Positions 26,700-36,816 are shown, counted from the stretch's first letter. The stretch: DNA of 64,000 nt from Pseudomonas paeninsulae (GCF_035621475.1 NZ_CP141799.1:4886501-4950500); one strand, 5' to 3'. Notes: generated by a model not told the origin, from the sequence alone. Program-made: numbers and translations.

Positions 26700-27494
26700 C
26701 TAGACCGCGACCGGCGCACTGATGTGCGGATGCGCCTGGTAGCCGAGCAGTTCGAAGTCCTCGAACGTGAAGGCGAAGATGTCCTTCACTGCCGGGTTGA
26801 GTTGCATGGTCGGCAGCGGCAGCGGCTCGCGGGACAGTTGCAGGTCGGTCTGCTCGAGATGGTTGGCGTACAGGTGGCAGTCACCGCCAGTCCAGATGAA
26901 CTCGCCCGGCTGCAGGCCGCAGACCTGAGCGACCATCAGGGTCAACAGCGCATAGCTGGCGATATTGAAGGGCACGCCGAGGAAGATGTCGGCCGAACGC
27001 TGGTACAGCTGACAGCTCAGCTTGCCCTCGGCGACGTAGAATTGGAACAGCGCATGACAGGGCGGCAGGGCCATCTGCTCGACCAGCGCCGGGTTCCAGG
27101 CCGAGACGATCAGGCGGCGCGAGTCCGGGTTCTTCTTGATCATCTCGATCAGCGTGCTGATCTGGTCGATCGACTGGCCATTCGGCGCCGGCCAGTTGCG
27201 CCACTGATAACCGTAGACCGGCCCGAGGTCGCCGTTCTCGTCGGCCCACTCGTCCCAGATGCGTACGCCGTTGTCCTTCAGGTACTTGATGTTGGTGTCG
27301 CCCTGAAGGAACCACAGCAGCTCGTGGATGATCGATTTCAGGTGGCACTTCTTGGTGGTGACCAGGGGGAAACCCGCGGCCAGGTCGAAGCGCATCTGCT
27401 GGGCGAACAGGCTGTAGGTGCCGGTGCCAGTGCGGTCGTTCTTGAAGGTGCCGGTGTCGCGCACCAGGCGCATCAGGTCGAGGTACTGTTTCAT
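26700..27494 (-). CDS. thyA: Thymidylate synthase
   Basis: Makes dTMP from dUMP using methylene-tetrahydrofolate. It is 264 aa, the E. coli length. The ATG at 27494 overlaps the lgt stop codon (ATGA). Catalytic Cys146 lies in [10 protein letters not shown]; other signatures are [26 protein letters not shown] and [19 protein letters not shown]. It is coupled to lgt as in many gammaproteobacteria, and its product dihydrofolate links it to folA elsewhere in the window. Confidence 0.97.
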   Translation of the reverse strand: MKQYLDLMRLVRDTGTFKNDRTGTGTYSLFAQQMRFDLAAGFPLVTTKKCHLKSIIHELLWFLQGDTNIKYLKDNGVRIWDEWADENGDLGPVYGYQWRNWPAPNGQSIDQISTLIEMIKKNPDSRRLIVSAWNPALVEQMALPPCHALFQFYVAEGKLSCQLYQRSADIFLGVPFNIASYALLTLMVAQVCGLQPGEFIWTGGDCHLYANHLEQTDLQLSREPLPLPTMQLNPAVKDIFAFTFEDFELLGYQAHPHISAPVAV

Positions 27495-28294
27495 CGGACG
27501 GCTCCCTGGGCGGCATGGCGGTGGTAGGCGAACCAGATCAAGCCGAGGCCGCCGAAGATCATCGGCAGACTGAGTACCTGGCCCATGGTCAGCCAGTTCC
27601 AGGCGAGGTAACCGAGCTGAGCGTCCGGCACCCGGACGAATTCGACGATGAAGCGGAAGATCCCATAACTCAGGGCGAACATGCCGGACACCGCCATGGT
27701 CGGCCGCGGCTTGCGCGAGTAGAGCCAGAGGATGACAAACAGGGCCACGCCCTCCAGCGCGAACTGGTAGAGCTGCGAGGGATGGCGCGCCAGTTGCTCG
27801 GGGTCGGTCGGGAAGATCATGGCCCAAGGCACGTCGGTGGCCTTGCCCCAGAGCTCGGCGTTGATGAAGTTGCCGATGCGCCCGGCACCCAGACCGATCG
27901 GCACCAGCGGCGCGATGAAATCCATCAGCTGGAAGAAGCTCTTGCCGTTACGCAGGCCGAACCACCAGGTCGCCAGCATCACGCCGATAAAGCCGCCATG
28001 GAACGACATGCCGCCCTTCCATACCTGCAGGATCAGGCTTGGCTGGTCGATGTAAGAGGCCAGGTCATAGAACAGTACATAGCCCAGGCGCCCGCCGAGA
28101 ATCACCCCCATGGCCACCCAGAACACTAGGTCGGAGAGCTTTTCCTTGTTCCAGCTCGGCTCGAAGGCATTTAGCCGGCGCGACGCCAGCCACCAGGCGC
28201 CACCGATGCCGATCAGGTACATCAGGCCATACCAGTGAATCTTCAATGGTCCCAGGGCAATTGCCACGGGGTCGATCTGCGGGTAAGCCAGCAT
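27491..28294 (-). CDS. lgt: Prolipoprotein diacylglyceryl transferase
   Basis: Transfers diacylglycerol from phosphatidylglycerol to the lipobox cysteine of prolipoproteins in the inner membrane. It is 267 aa with seven predicted helices. The Lgt signature [15 protein letters not shown] is present (about 139-153), as is [16 protein letters not shown] with its catalytic His and Arg region. It is upstream of, and overlaps, thyA by 4 bp, and lies 9 bp after the TauE/SafE gene, so three genes form one operon. Confidence 0.95.
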   Translation of the reverse strand: MLAYPQIDPVAIALGPLKIHWYGLMYLIGIGGAWWLASRRLNAFEPSWNKEKLSDLVFWVAMGVILGGRLGYVLFYDLASYIDQPSLILQVWKGGMSFHGGFIGVMLATWWFGLRNGKSFFQLMDFIAPLVPIGLGAGRIGNFINAELWGKATDVPWAMIFPTDPEQLARHPSQLYQFALEGVALFVILWLYSRKPRPTMAVSGMFALSYGIFRFIVEFVRVPDAQLGYLAWNWLTMGQVLSLPMIFGGLGLIWFAYHRHAAQGAVR

Positions 28295-28303
28295 GTTAAT
28301 TCC

Positions 28304-29086
28304 TCACATCAAAAAATTCACGCCAACGCTGAATAGCAGCAAGGCGAACAGGCGCTTGAGCAGGCGGGGCGACAGACGATGCGCCAGGCGTGCACCAAAA
28401 CGGGCAAAAAACATGCTGGTGGCGGCAATCCCGGCCATGGCCGGCAGATAGACGAAGCCCAGGCTCCACTGCGGCAATTGCGGGCTGTCCCAGCCCAGCC
28501 ACATGAAGGTCAGCGCGCCGGCCACGGCAATCGGCAGGCCGCAGGCCGCGGAGGTTGCCACCGCCTGCTGCATGGGCACACTGCGCCAGGTCAGGAAGGG
28601 AACATTGAGCGAACCGCCGCCAATCCCGAAAATCGCCGAGGCCCAGCCAATCACCCCGCCGGCGACGGTCAACACCAGCCTGCCGGGGACCGAGCTGCTG
28701 GCCTTGGGTCGAAGATCCAGGGCCATCTGCAGGGAAATAAGGATCGCGAATACGCCGATGATTTTCTGCAGCTGCGGCCCTTTAATCGCCGCGGCGGTCA
28801 TCGCCCCCAAGGCCGCGCCCAGCAGGATGCCCAGGGTCATCCAGACGAAGATCGGCCAGCGCACCGCGCCTCGACGATGGTGTTCCAGGATCGAGTTGAC
28901 CGACGTGAAGACGATGGTCGCCAGAGAAGTCCCCACCGCCAGATGGGTCAGTACCGCTGCATCGAAACCCTGGGCGGCGAAACTGAATACCAGCACCGGC
29001 ACGATGATGATCCCGCCACCGACACCAAACATGCCGGCCAGCACGCCAGCAGCGGCGCCGAGCACTAAATACAGCAAGATTTCCAT
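28304..29086 (-). CDS. TauE/SafE family membrane transporter
   Basis: Predicted anion exporter or permease of 260 aa (sulfite exporter TauE/SafE family, formerly DUF81). The two related repeats are seen at LGAAAGVLAGMFGVGGGIIIVPVLV and VIGWASAIFGIGGGSLNVPFL, each with the GxGGG motif. About eight hydrophobic segments follow. The ATG at 29086 (MEILLYLV) has GGGGGTG upstream; another in-frame ATG lies at 29104. It leads the lgt-thyA operon. The substrate is unknown. Confidence 0.85.
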   Translation of the reverse strand: MEILLYLVLGAAAGVLAGMFGVGGGIIIVPVLVFSFAAQGFDAAVLTHLAVGTSLATIVFTSVNSILEHHRRGAVRWPIFVWMTLGILLGAALGAMTAAAIKGPQLQKIIGVFAILISLQMALDLRPKASSSVPGRLVLTVAGGVIGWASAIFGIGGGSLNVPFLTWRSVPMQQAVATSAACGLPIAVAGALTFMWLGWDSPQLPQWSLGFVYLPAMAGIAATSMFFARFGARLAHRLSPRLLKRLFALLLFSVGVNFLM

Positions 29087-29228
29087 CGCCACCCCCGAAA
29101 ACAATGCGCAATGGTAATCGTCGCAGGCAGATGCGGGAAGCGCGAAGCTGAAGCCGAGACTTGCGCAATCGGACAGCTGCGCTTCAATCTTAGTAACTCA
29201 AGCTTACCGCCCCCCCGATAGGACTCCC

Positions 29229-29975
29229 ATGTGCCTGATCGTATTCGCCTGGCGTCCCGGCCACGAGTTGCCACTGGTCATGGCAGCCAACCGCGACGAA
29301 TTCTATGACCGTCCCAGCCTGCCGTTGGCGCAATGGCCGGACATGCCTGGGGTAATCGCCGGGCGCGATCAACAGGCCGGGGGCACCTGGCTGGGCATCG
29401 GCCCCAAGGGCCGTTTCGCCGCGCTGACTAATATCCGCGACCCACGCCAGCCGCCGCGAGGCCGCTCCAGGGGCGAACTTCCCATCCAGTTCCTGAATGG
29501 CCTGCTCGGCCCGGAAGACTTTTTGCGCGAGCTAGCGCAACGCGCCGGGGACTATTCTGGTTTCAACCTATTACTCGGCGATCAGCAGCAGCTCTGGCTG
29601 CTGAATTCGCGCGCAGGCGAGCCCGTGCAACTGACGGAGGGGCTCTACGGCCTGTCGAATGCCGAACTGGACACACCCTGGCCCAAGGTGGAAAAAGCCA
29701 AGGCGCTGCTCGACGAGTGCCTGATAGCGCCGCAGATTCCGGCGTTGCTGGACTTGCTCCATGACAGCCAACAAGCCGAAGACGCTCGCCTACCCGACAC
29801 TGGCCTGGACTTGAATACTGAACGCCTGCTCTCGAGCATTTTCATCGCCACCCACAGCTATGGCACCCGCGCCAGCACGGTGCTGCTGGTCAAGGCCGAC
29901 GGTTCGCGAACCCTGGTCGAGCGCAGCTACGGCCCCTTGGGCGGACAGCTGAACGAGGTGAGGATCGAGCGCTAG
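29229..29975 (+). CDS. NRDE family protein (TANGO2-like)
   Basis: A 248-aa protein of the NRDE/TANGO2 family, named after the motif AANRDEFYDRP (19-29). MCLIVFAW is the usual start, and the Cys2 may be an N-terminal nucleophile after Met removal, as proposed for this group. GGTWLGIGPKGRFAALTNIR is also conserved. Its biochemical role in bacteria is not settled; heme handling has been suggested for eukaryotic TANGO2. It diverges from the TauE gene and converges with ptsP. Confidence 0.85.
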   Translation: MCLIVFAWRPGHELPLVMAANRDEFYDRPSLPLAQWPDMPGVIAGRDQQAGGTWLGIGPKGRFAALTNIRDPRQPPRGRSRGELPIQFLNGLLGPEDFLRELAQRAGDYSGFNLLLGDQQQLWLLNSRAGEPVQLTEGLYGLSNAELDTPWPKVEKAKALLDECLIAPQIPALLDLLHDSQQAEDARLPDTGLDLNTERLLSSIFIATHSYGTRASTVLLVKADGSRTLVERSYGPLGGQLNEVRIER

Positions 29976-29994
29976 GCTGCATCCCGCATGGGAT

Positions 29995-32274
29995 TCAGGC
30001 CTGGATACCCGAGGCCGGATTGATCATGCGGCCCAGGCCAAGGTTGCGCAGGGCCAGTTGCAGGGTGCTGTGGATCACCTGCGGATTGTCGATGGTCATC
30101 ACCTGGGCCAGCAGCTCCTTGGCCTTGCCCAGGCTGATCTGACGCAGCAGCCACTTGACCTTGGGCAGGTTGGTGGCGTTCATCGACAGGCTATCGAAGC
30201 CCATCGCCATCAACAGCACCGCCGCCACCGGATCGCCGGCCATTTCGCCACAGATACTCACCGGTTTGCCTTCGGCATGGGCGCCTTCAACCACCTTGCA
30301 CAGCGCTTGTAGCACTGCCGGATGGAGAAAGTCGTAGAGCTCGGCGACGCGCGGATTGTTGCGGTCCACCGCCAGCAGGTACTGGGTTAGGTCGTTGGAG
30401 CCGACCGAGAGAAAGTCGACCTGACGCGCCAGCTCGCGCACCTGATAGACCGCTGCGGGAATCTCGATCATCACCCCAACCGGCGGCAGCGGGATGTCGA
30501 CGCCCTCGTCGCGCACCTCGCCCCAGGAACGGTGAATCAGGTGCAGCGCTTCTTCCAGCTCCTGAATCCCGGAAATCATCGGCAACAGGATGCGCAGGTT
30601 ATCCAAGCCTTCACTGGCCTTGAGCATGGCGCGGGTCTGCACCAGGAAGATTTCCGGGTGGTCGAGGGTGACGCGGATGCCGCGCCAACCGAGGAAGGGG
30701 TTTTCTTCCTTGATCGGAAAATAGCTCAGCGCCTTGTCGCCACCGATATCCAGGCTGCGCATGGTTACCGGCAACGGATGGAAGGCGACCAGCTGCTCGC
30801 GATAAATGGCGAGCTGTTCCTTCTCGCTGGGGAAGCGCTCCTTGATCATGAAGGGCACTTCGGTACGGTACAGACCCACGCCCTCGGCGCCGCGCTCCTG
30901 AGCACGCTTCACATCGGCAAGCAGGCCGGTATTGACCCACAGCGGCATGTGGTAACCGTCCAGCGTCTCGCACGGCAAGCCACGCAAGGCATCGAGGCCC
31001 TGGGTCAGCTGGCGTTCTTCCTCGACCACCTCGGCATACTGCTTGCGCAGGAGCTCGCTGGGGTTGGTGAACACCTCGCCATGGTAGCCATCGACGATCA
31101 GCTGGATGCCGTCGATCTTCGAATAGGGCAGATCGACCACCCCCATCACCGTGGGAATGCCCATGGCGCGAGCGAAGATCGCCACATGTGAGTTGCCCGA
31201 GCCCTGCACCGAAACCAGGCCGACCAGCTTGCCTTCCGGCACCTCACCAAGCATCGCCGGCGACAGCTCTTCGCTGACCAGGATGCAATTGTCCGGGTAG
31301 ACCAGGGTCTGCTGACGCGCCTGCTGCAGATAGGCGAGCAGGCGGCGGCCGAGGTCTTTGACGTCGCTGGCGCGCTCGCGCAGGTAGGCGTCGTCCATCA
31401 ACTCGAAACGATTGATGTGTTCGCCAATCACCTGGCGCAGTGCGCCCTGGGCCCACTGGCCGGTACGGATGACCTTGACCACCTCGTTACCCAGGGCGGC
31501 GTCTTCCAGCATCATCAGATAGACGTCGAACAGCGCACGCTCTTCCGGGCGCAGCTGGCTGGCCATCTTCGCCGACAGCGCACGCATGTCGCTGCGCACA
31601 CCTTCCAGGGCGTTGTTGAACAAGGTCAGCTCGGCGGCGATGTCGTCGACGGCTTTATCCGGCACCACTTCCAGATCGGCCGGCGGCAATACCACCACCG
31701 CCGTCCCCACCGCCGCACCGGGCGAACCCGGCACGCCAACGAACTTGGCCACCTGGATACCCTTGCCTTGCCTGCCCAGGCCGCGGATCGAGCCGGTTGC
31801 CTCGGCGTGCGCGATAACCCCGGCGAGCTGGGCGCTCATGGTCACCAAAAAGGCTTCTTCGCCCTCGTCGAACTGGCGCCGCTCCTTTTGCTGGATAACC
31901 AGCACGCCCATCACCTTGCGATGGTGGATGATCGGCGAGCCGAGGAAGGAGGCATAACGCTCCTCACCGGTTTCGGCAAAGTAGCGGTAGCGCGGGTGTT
32001 CGGAGGCATTCTCCAGATTGAGCGGCTCCTCGCGGGTGCCAACCAGACCGACCAGGCCCTCGTTGGGCGCCATGCTGACCTTGCCGATGGAGCGCTTGTT
32101 CAGGCCATCGGTGGCCATCAGCACGAAGCGGTTGCTCTCCGGGTCGAGCAGATAGACCGAGCAGACCTGGCTGCCCATGGCCTCCTTGACCCGCTGCACA
32201 ATGATGCCCAAGGCCGCCTTGAGGTCCTTGGCGGCATTTACTTCCTGGACGATCTTGCGCAGCGTATTGAGCAT
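29995..32274 (-). CDS. ptsP: Phosphoenolpyruvate-protein phosphotransferase PtsP (EI-Ntr)
   Basis: First enzyme of the nitrogen-related phosphotransfer chain: takes phosphate from PEP and passes it to PtsO (NPr). It is 759 aa, as in other pseudomonads. A GAF domain occupies about 1-160. The EI part begins FVGVPGSPGAAVGTAVV. His363 in GSGNSHVAIFARAMGIP is the phosphorylated residue, and the PEP-binding barrel has MRSLDIGGDKALSYFPI and the C-terminal SICGEMAGDPVAA. Its gene follows rppH directly (19 bp), suggesting one operon. GAF usually senses a nitrogen signal such as glutamine. Confidence 0.96.
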   Translation of the reverse strand: MLNTLRKIVQEVNAAKDLKAALGIIVQRVKEAMGSQVCSVYLLDPESNRFVLMATDGLNKRSIGKVSMAPNEGLVGLVGTREEPLNLENASEHPRYRYFAETGEERYASFLGSPIIHHRKVMGVLVIQQKERRQFDEGEEAFLVTMSAQLAGVIAHAEATGSIRGLGRQGKGIQVAKFVGVPGSPGAAVGTAVVVLPPADLEVVPDKAVDDIAAELTLFNNALEGVRSDMRALSAKMASQLRPEERALFDVYLMMLEDAALGNEVVKVIRTGQWAQGALRQVIGEHINRFELMDDAYLRERASDVKDLGRRLLAYLQQARQQTLVYPDNCILVSEELSPAMLGEVPEGKLVGLVSVQGSGNSHVAIFARAMGIPTVMGVVDLPYSKIDGIQLIVDGYHGEVFTNPSELLRKQYAEVVEEERQLTQGLDALRGLPCETLDGYHMPLWVNTGLLADVKRAQERGAEGVGLYRTEVPFMIKERFPSEKEQLAIYREQLVAFHPLPVTMRSLDIGGDKALSYFPIKEENPFLGWRGIRVTLDHPEIFLVQTRAMLKASEGLDNLRILLPMISGIQELEEALHLIHRSWGEVRDEGVDIPLPPVGVMIEIPAAVYQVRELARQVDFLSVGSNDLTQYLLAVDRNNPRVAELYDFLHPAVLQALCKVVEGAHAEGKPVSICGEMAGDPVAAVLLMAMGFDSLSMNATNLPKVKWLLRQISLGKAKELLAQVMTIDNPQVIHSTLQLALRNLGLGRMINPASGIQA

Positions 32275-32293
32275 GGCTCGGCTCTAGTCCGTA

Positions 32294-32773
32294 TCAGTCC
32301 CGCGCCAGCAGGCGCGGAGCGAGTTCCTTGAGGGCGCGACGATAGACCTCGCGCTTGAATGTGACCACCTGGCCCAACGGGTACCAGTAACTGACCCAGC
32401 GCCAGCCATCGAACTCGGGCTTGCCGGTCAGGTCCATGCGTACCCGCTGTTCGTCCGACGTCAGACGCAGCAGGAACCACTTCTGTTTCTGGCCGATGCA
32501 CAGCGGTTGACTGTGGGTGCGAACCAGACGCTGAGGCAGACGATACCTCAACCAACCCCGAGTGCAGGCGAGAATTTTCACATCCTGCTGCTCCAGGCCG
32601 ACTTCCTCGTTCAATTCGCGGTACAGCGCTTCTTCCGGTGACTCATAGTCGTTGATCCCGCCTTGCGGGAACTGCCAGGCGTCCTGGTTTATCCGACGCG
32701 CCCAGAGCACCTGGCCAACATCATTGGTCAAAATGATGCCGACATTGGGGCGAAAACCATCAGGATCGATCAC
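32294..32773 (-). CDS. rppH: RNA pyrophosphohydrolase
   Basis: Removes pyrophosphate from the 5' end of mRNA and so starts RNase E decay. From the GTG at 32773 ([18 protein letters not shown]) the protein is 159 aa, the length I recall for Pseudomonas RppH; a GAGG site is 10 bp upstream. The Nudix box is [20 protein letters not shown] (about 37-56), followed by VGL. QWFLLR-type sequence ([20 protein letters not shown]) fits the family. An ATG at 32806 would add 11 residues not found in relatives. It lies upstream of ptsP. Confidence 0.93.
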   Translation of the reverse strand: MIDPDGFRPNVGIILTNDVGQVLWARRINQDAWQFPQGGINDYESPEEALYRELNEEVGLEQQDVKILACTRGWLRYRLPQRLVRTHSQPLCIGQKQKWFLLRLTSDEQRVRMDLTGKPEFDGWRWVSYWYPLGQVVTFKREVYRRALKELAPRLLARD

Positions 32774-32911
32774 GGCGCACAACCTCGTAAACGCATGTTT
32801 CGGCATTGTTCCACAAAGGTCGCGACAGCAGCAACGCGGGCACCCGAATGGGCAGCTCTTATAAAAGTCGTTATCCTGACGGCCCTTCTAGGTTTTGATG
32901 AAAGGTGTCCT

Positions 32912-33565
32912 GTGCGTCTGGCTTTATTCGATCTCGACAACACCCTGCTCGGCGGCGACAGCGATCACGCCTGGGGCGATTACCTGTGTGAGCGCGGCAT
33001 TCTCGATGGCATCGCCTACAAGACGCGCAACGACGAGTTCTACCAGGACTACCTGGCGGGCCGCCTGGATATCGCCGACTACCTGAATTTCAGCCTGACA
33101 ATTCTCGGCCGTAGCGAGATGGCGCAACTCGAGCAATGGCACCGCGAGTTCATGCGCGACTGCGTCGAACCGATGATCCTGGCCAAGGGCGAAGCCCTAC
33201 TCGAGGAACACCGCGGCGCCGGCGACAAGCTGCTGATCATCACCGCCACCAACCGCTTCGTCACCGCGCCGATTGCCGCACGCCTGGGCGTCGACACCCT
33301 GCTGGCCACCGAATGCGAAATGGCCGACGGTCGCTACACCGGGCGCACCACCGACGTGCCCTGCTTCAAGCAGGGCAAGGTCACCAGGCTCAACCGCTGG
33401 CTGGCGGAAACCGGTTTCAGCCTGGCCGATAGCTACTTCTACAGCGACTCGATGAACGACCTGGCGCTGCTGGAGCAAGTCACCCACCCCGTAGTAGTCG
33501 ACCCCGACCCGAACCTGCGCGCCGAAGCCGAAAAACGCGGCTGGCCGATCATTTCGTTGCGCTAG
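32912..33565 (+). CDS. HAD-IB family phosphatase (SerB-like)
   Basis: A 217-aa HAD superfamily hydrolase from a GTG start with AAAGG just upstream. Motif I is [19 protein letters not shown] with Asp nucleophile at residue 7. Motif II lies in [16 protein letters not shown], and motif III/IV in [17 protein letters not shown]. Members of the IB subfamily include phosphoserine and histidinol-phosphate phosphatases, so a phosphoester substrate is likely. It diverges from rppH. Confidence 0.88.
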   Translation: MRLALFDLDNTLLGGDSDHAWGDYLCERGILDGIAYKTRNDEFYQDYLAGRLDIADYLNFSLTILGRSEMAQLEQWHREFMRDCVEPMILAKGEALLEEHRGAGDKLLIITATNRFVTAPIAARLGVDTLLATECEMADGRYTGRTTDVPCFKQGKVTRLNRWLAETGFSLADSYFYSDSMNDLALLEQVTHPVVVDPDPNLRAEAEKRGWPIISLR

Positions 33566-33627
33566 AAAGCGCCTGCCCCTTGTAGGTTGCCCAAGAACAG
33601 GCCCGCCTCAGGCCCTCTAGACCCTAT

Positions 33628-33783
33628 GTTTATGCGCAAGGTCTGCAGCCTTGTAGGGTGGAAGACGCTTTACCCATCCGCCAACGACGACGGTGGATGA
33701 AAAAAGCGTCTGCACCTACACCGCTTCGTAGGAGCGGCCCATGGCCGCGACAGGGCATGCCTGCAAAAGCATTGCGCATAAAC
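33628..33783. repeat. MITE-like element with 12-bp terminal inverted repeats
   Basis: GTTTATGCGCAA (33628-33639) and TTGCGCATAAAC (33772-33783) are perfect 12-bp inverted repeats enclosing 132 bp. Inside is a second dyad (AGACGCTTT 33663-33671, AAAGCGTCT 33703-33711). A GTAGGAGCGGCCCATGGCCGCGA-type stretch, common between Pseudomonas genes, lies at about 33728-33750. No reading frame or obvious target duplication is seen. Confidence 0.55.
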
Positions 33784-33807
33784 GGATCTACATGAGTGCC
33801 TGCCCCG

Positions 33808-34248
33808 TCAGGCCGGTTTGGCGCCCATCAGGCCCATGATCACCAGCAGCAACAGAACGATCAGCCCGGCATACGCAGCGGTAAAGCCCAGCAGGCGACT
33901 AGAGGCTGGCGTTTCACCCAGTGCCTGCCAGGCGGCCAGGCGACCGGCGAGCAACAGGCCGAAGAGCATCATCACCGCGAACAGGATGCTGCCACCCAGC
34001 AACCAGGTCTGGCCCAGCGGCCAACCGCGCAGATTCACCAGCCCCCAACCACTGACCGGCAAGCTCAGTGCCAGCAAGCCCAGCAGCGGCAGGCTGATCA
34101 TGCGGGTGCGCCGCAGCTTGCGTTGCAAGATGACCGCATCGCCGCCACGCCGGGCCTTCCACAGCATGAAGACATGGGCCAGCACACCGAGCAGTAGCAG
34201 GATGGCGGGCAGGCTGTGAGCGATTCGCAGGAGCAGGTATGGATCCAT
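33808..34248 (-). CDS. Small integral membrane protein (DUF2269/CopD-like)
   Basis: A 146-aa membrane protein from the ATG at 34248 (MDPYLLLRIAHSLPAILLLLG). Four hydrophobic segments lie at about 5-27, 50-70, 85-107 and 120-142. The conserved His in RIAHSLPAI and the pattern of helices fit DUF2269 or CopD-type proteins. An earlier in-frame start exists but its first 30 residues look non-coding. It shares strand with upstream ilvA across 122 bp. Function unknown. Confidence 0.7.
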   Translation of the reverse strand: MDPYLLLRIAHSLPAILLLLGVLAHVFMLWKARRGGDAVILQRKLRRTRMISLPLLGLLALSLPVSGWGLVNLRGWPLGQTWLLGGSILFAVMMLFGLLLAGRLAAWQALGETPASSRLLGFTAAYAGLIVLLLLVIMGLMGAKPA

Positions 34249-34370
34249 GAGGCGGTTGTTCCCTGTCGGATGACCGACGCAATAAGTGGTTAAGCAATGT
34301 CGTGTACGCCGGTCGGGCGAGGCTGATGGCAACGCCACTCGACCGCACGCAGGAATGTCTCGCCGGTCGG

Positions 34371-35885
34371 TTAACCCAGAAAGAGGGTGTACGCCGGGTT
34401 TTCACTTTCGTCCCAGTATGGATAGCCGATCGCGTCCAGCGCCGCCGGCACCAGGTGGCGCTCGGCCTCTGGCACTTGCAGGCCGGCGACTACCCGCCCA
34501 TCGGCGGCGCCGTGGTTGCGGTAGTGGAACATCGAGATGTTCCAGCGCCCACCGAGTTTCTGCAGGAAGTTGAACAGCGCGCCCGGCCGCTCGGGGAACT
34601 CGAAGCGCAGCACCACCTCGTCGCGCACCCGCGCCGCATGACCGCCGACCATATGGCGGATGTGCAGTTTGGCCAGTTCGTTATCGGTCAGGTCCACCAC
34701 CGGGAAGCCCTGGCCGCGCAGGCTTTCCACCAAGGCGGCGCGCGGGTCGGTTTCCGGGTGGGTCTGCACGCCGACGAAGATGTGCGCTTCCTTGTCGCTG
34801 TGGTAGCGGTAGTTGAACTCGGTGATCTGGCGTTTACCGATCGCCTCGCAGAAGGCCTTGAAGCTGCCCGGCTGCTCGGGAATGGTCACGGCGATGATCG
34901 CCTCGCGCTTCTCGCCCAGTTCGGCGCGCTCGGCGACATGGCGCAAGCGGTCGAAGTTGACGTTGGCGCCCGAGTCGATGCCGACCAACACCTTGCCAGT
35001 GCAGCCTTCGCGTTCGATGTACTTCTTGATCCCGGCGACGCTCAGGGCGCCAGCCGGCTCGGTGATCGAGCGAGTGTCGTCGTAGATGTCCTTGATCGCC
35101 GCGCAGATCTCGTCGGTGCTGACGGTGATCACCTCGTCGACATGGTGCCGGCAGATATCGAAGGTGTGCTGACCGATCTGCGCCACCGCGACGCCGTCGG
35201 CGAACAGCCCGACCTGTGGCAGCACCACACGCTCGCCAGCGGCCATGGCCGCCTGCAAACAGTTGGAGTCGTCCGGCTCGACGCCGATCACCCGGATGTC
35301 GGGCCGCAGGTATTTGACGTAGGCGGCGATGCCCGCGATCAGCCCGCCGCCGCCCACTGGAACGAAGATCGCATCCAGTTGCCCCGGCTGCTGACGGAGG
35401 ATCTCCATGGCCACGGTGCCCTGGCCGGCGATGGTGTGCGGATCGTCATAGGGGTGGATATAGATGTAGCCCTTCTCGTCCACCAGCTTCAACGAATAGG
35501 CCAGCGCCTCGGGGAAGCTGTCGCCGTGCAGCAGCACCTTGCCGCCGCGCGAGCGCACGCCCTGGACCTTGATCTCCGGCGTGGTCTTGGGCATCACGAT
35601 GGCCGCCTTGACCCCCAGCACCTTGGCCGCCAGAGCCAGGCCCTGGGCATGATTGCCAGCGGAGGCGGTGACCACCCCGCGCGCACGCTCCTCGACCGAG
35701 AGCTGCGCCAGCTTGTTGTAGGCGCCGCGAATCTTGAACGAGTACACCGGCTGCAGGTCTTCGCGCTTGAGCAGAATCTGGTTACCCAGACGCTCGGACA
35801 ATTGGTTGGCGGCGTGCAGCGGAGTTTCCACCGCGACGTCGTAGACGCGCGAGGTGAGGATCATCTTGACGTACTGTTCGAGCAT
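34371..35885 (-). CDS. ilvA: Threonine ammonia-lyase, biosynthetic
   Basis: PLP enzyme converting threonine to 2-oxobutyrate, the first step of isoleucine synthesis. It is 504 aa, matching the biosynthetic form with two C-terminal ACT-like regulatory domains (about 325-400 and 420-495), the site of isoleucine feedback control. The PLP Lys51 lies in YSFKIRGAYNKL; ASAGNHAQGLALAAKVLG and PVGGGGLIAGIAAYVK are also conserved. It complements ilvD earlier in the window. It is not the short catabolic TdcB type. Confidence 0.95.
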   Translation of the reverse strand: MLEQYVKMILTSRVYDVAVETPLHAANQLSERLGNQILLKREDLQPVYSFKIRGAYNKLAQLSVEERARGVVTASAGNHAQGLALAAKVLGVKAAIVMPKTTPEIKVQGVRSRGGKVLLHGDSFPEALAYSLKLVDEKGYIYIHPYDDPHTIAGQGTVAMEILRQQPGQLDAIFVPVGGGGLIAGIAAYVKYLRPDIRVIGVEPDDSNCLQAAMAAGERVVLPQVGLFADGVAVAQIGQHTFDICRHHVDEVITVSTDEICAAIKDIYDDTRSITEPAGALSVAGIKKYIEREGCTGKVLVGIDSGANVNFDRLRHVAERAELGEKREAIIAVTIPEQPGSFKAFCEAIGKRQITEFNYRYHSDKEAHIFVGVQTHPETDPRAALVESLRGQGFPVVDLTDNELAKLHIRHMVGGHAARVRDEVVLRFEFPERPGALFNFLQKLGGRWNISMFHYRNHGAADGRVVAGLQVPEAERHLVPAALDAIGYPYWDESENPAYTLFLG

Positions 35886-36053
35886 GGCGTTATCGCAGGC
35901 GGCTTTTCGAGGGAGTCAGCGAGTCTACCCCAGGCTCGCGCCGAACGACCATACGCAGCCCGGGGTTTTGCCGGACTGACGGCGAAGGCATGGGCGCAGT
36001 CGGCGACGATCCGCATCAATCACGCGGCATGCATGCCGAATGAGTTCGCGAAC

Positions 36054-36674
36054 TCAGGGTTCCAGGCCAATGCCACGCAGAATCACACTGGTCACCGTCT
36101 GCACCGCCCGCTCGAACTGCAGGTCGGACAGCGGCTGATGATCGTTGAGCACCCCGACCTGATGGCTGAAGTCGGCGTAATGCTGGGTCGAGGCCCAGAT
36201 CATGTAGAGCAGTGCCGACGGTTCCACCGCCAGGATGCGCTGGTCGTCCACCCACTGGCGAATCTTCGCCTCCTTCATCTTCGCCCAGCTGTACAGACTG
36301 TCATCCAGGGTCGCGCCGAGCATGGGGGCGCCGTGGATAATCTCATCGGCCCAGACCTTGGAACCATGCGCGCGGGTGCGTGAGTGGTTCATCTTGGCGC
36401 GGATATAGGTACTGAGCACCACGCGCGGATCGTCATACATCTCGAAGCACAGCGCGTCCTGCTTCCACAACTCGAGCAGGCCGAGCAGCACCGCGCGATA
36501 GAGGTCGTCCTTGGTGCTGAAGTAGTAATGCAGGTTGGATCGCGGCAGCCCGACCTGCCCGGCGATGTCGCCCATGGCAGTACCGCCATAGCCCTTCTCG
36601 GCGAAGACCTGTTCGGCGGCCAGAAGGATTTTGTCGACATTGCGTCGACGTATCTCACTCTTGTGATTGCCCAT
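36054..36674 (-). CDS. TetR-family regulator, RutR-like
   Basis: Repressor-type protein of 206 aa from the ATG at 36674 (MGNHKSEIRRRNVDKILLAAEQVF). The HTH is TAMGDIAGQVGLPRSNLHYYF (about 34-54). The C-terminal half carries LLYMIWASTQHYADFSHQVGVL, nearly the same as the YcdC/RutR C-terminal domain, which in E. coli binds uracil or thymine. No rut genes lie here, so its ligand is open. It diverges from ahcY and its riboswitch with 257 bp between them. A longer frame upstream overlaps that leader and is rejected. Confidence 0.87.
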   Translation of the reverse strand: MGNHKSEIRRRNVDKILLAAEQVFAEKGYGGTAMGDIAGQVGLPRSNLHYYFSTKDDLYRAVLLGLLELWKQDALCFEMYDDPRVVLSTYIRAKMNHSRTRAHGSKVWADEIIHGAPMLGATLDDSLYSWAKMKEAKIRQWVDDQRILAVEPSALLYMIWASTQHYADFSHQVGVLNDHQPLSDLQFERAVQTVTSVILRGIGLEP

Positions 36675-36740
36675 GCTCGGTCCATTGCGGCGGAATTGGC
36701 CAAGGCTACCACCCGCGTCCATCCCGGGCGACGGAAAGCC

Positions 36741-36769
36741 TTGGGCTTGGCGCGCGGCATCGCTATAAT
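36741..36769 (+). promoter_or_regulatory. Sigma-70 promoter of ahcY
   Basis: TTGGGC (36741-36746) and TATAAT (36764-36769) are spaced by exactly 17 bp. Transcription would start near 36776, about 40 nt before the riboswitch. Confidence 0.7.
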
Positions 36770-36816
36770 CGCCGGGTTTCACACGATCGGCACAGCCCGG
36801 TCGCTCCCGCCACCTG

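Noticed and set aside
25800..27527. 575-codon open frame spanning the channel gene, spacer and thyA on the plus strand
   Set aside because: It covers two real minus-strand genes and has His/Gln/Arg-rich shadow composition.
34302..36383. 693-codon open frame on the plus strand
   Set aside because: It lies opposite ilvA and the TetR gene; the composition is that of a high-GC antisense shadow and no domain is recognisable.
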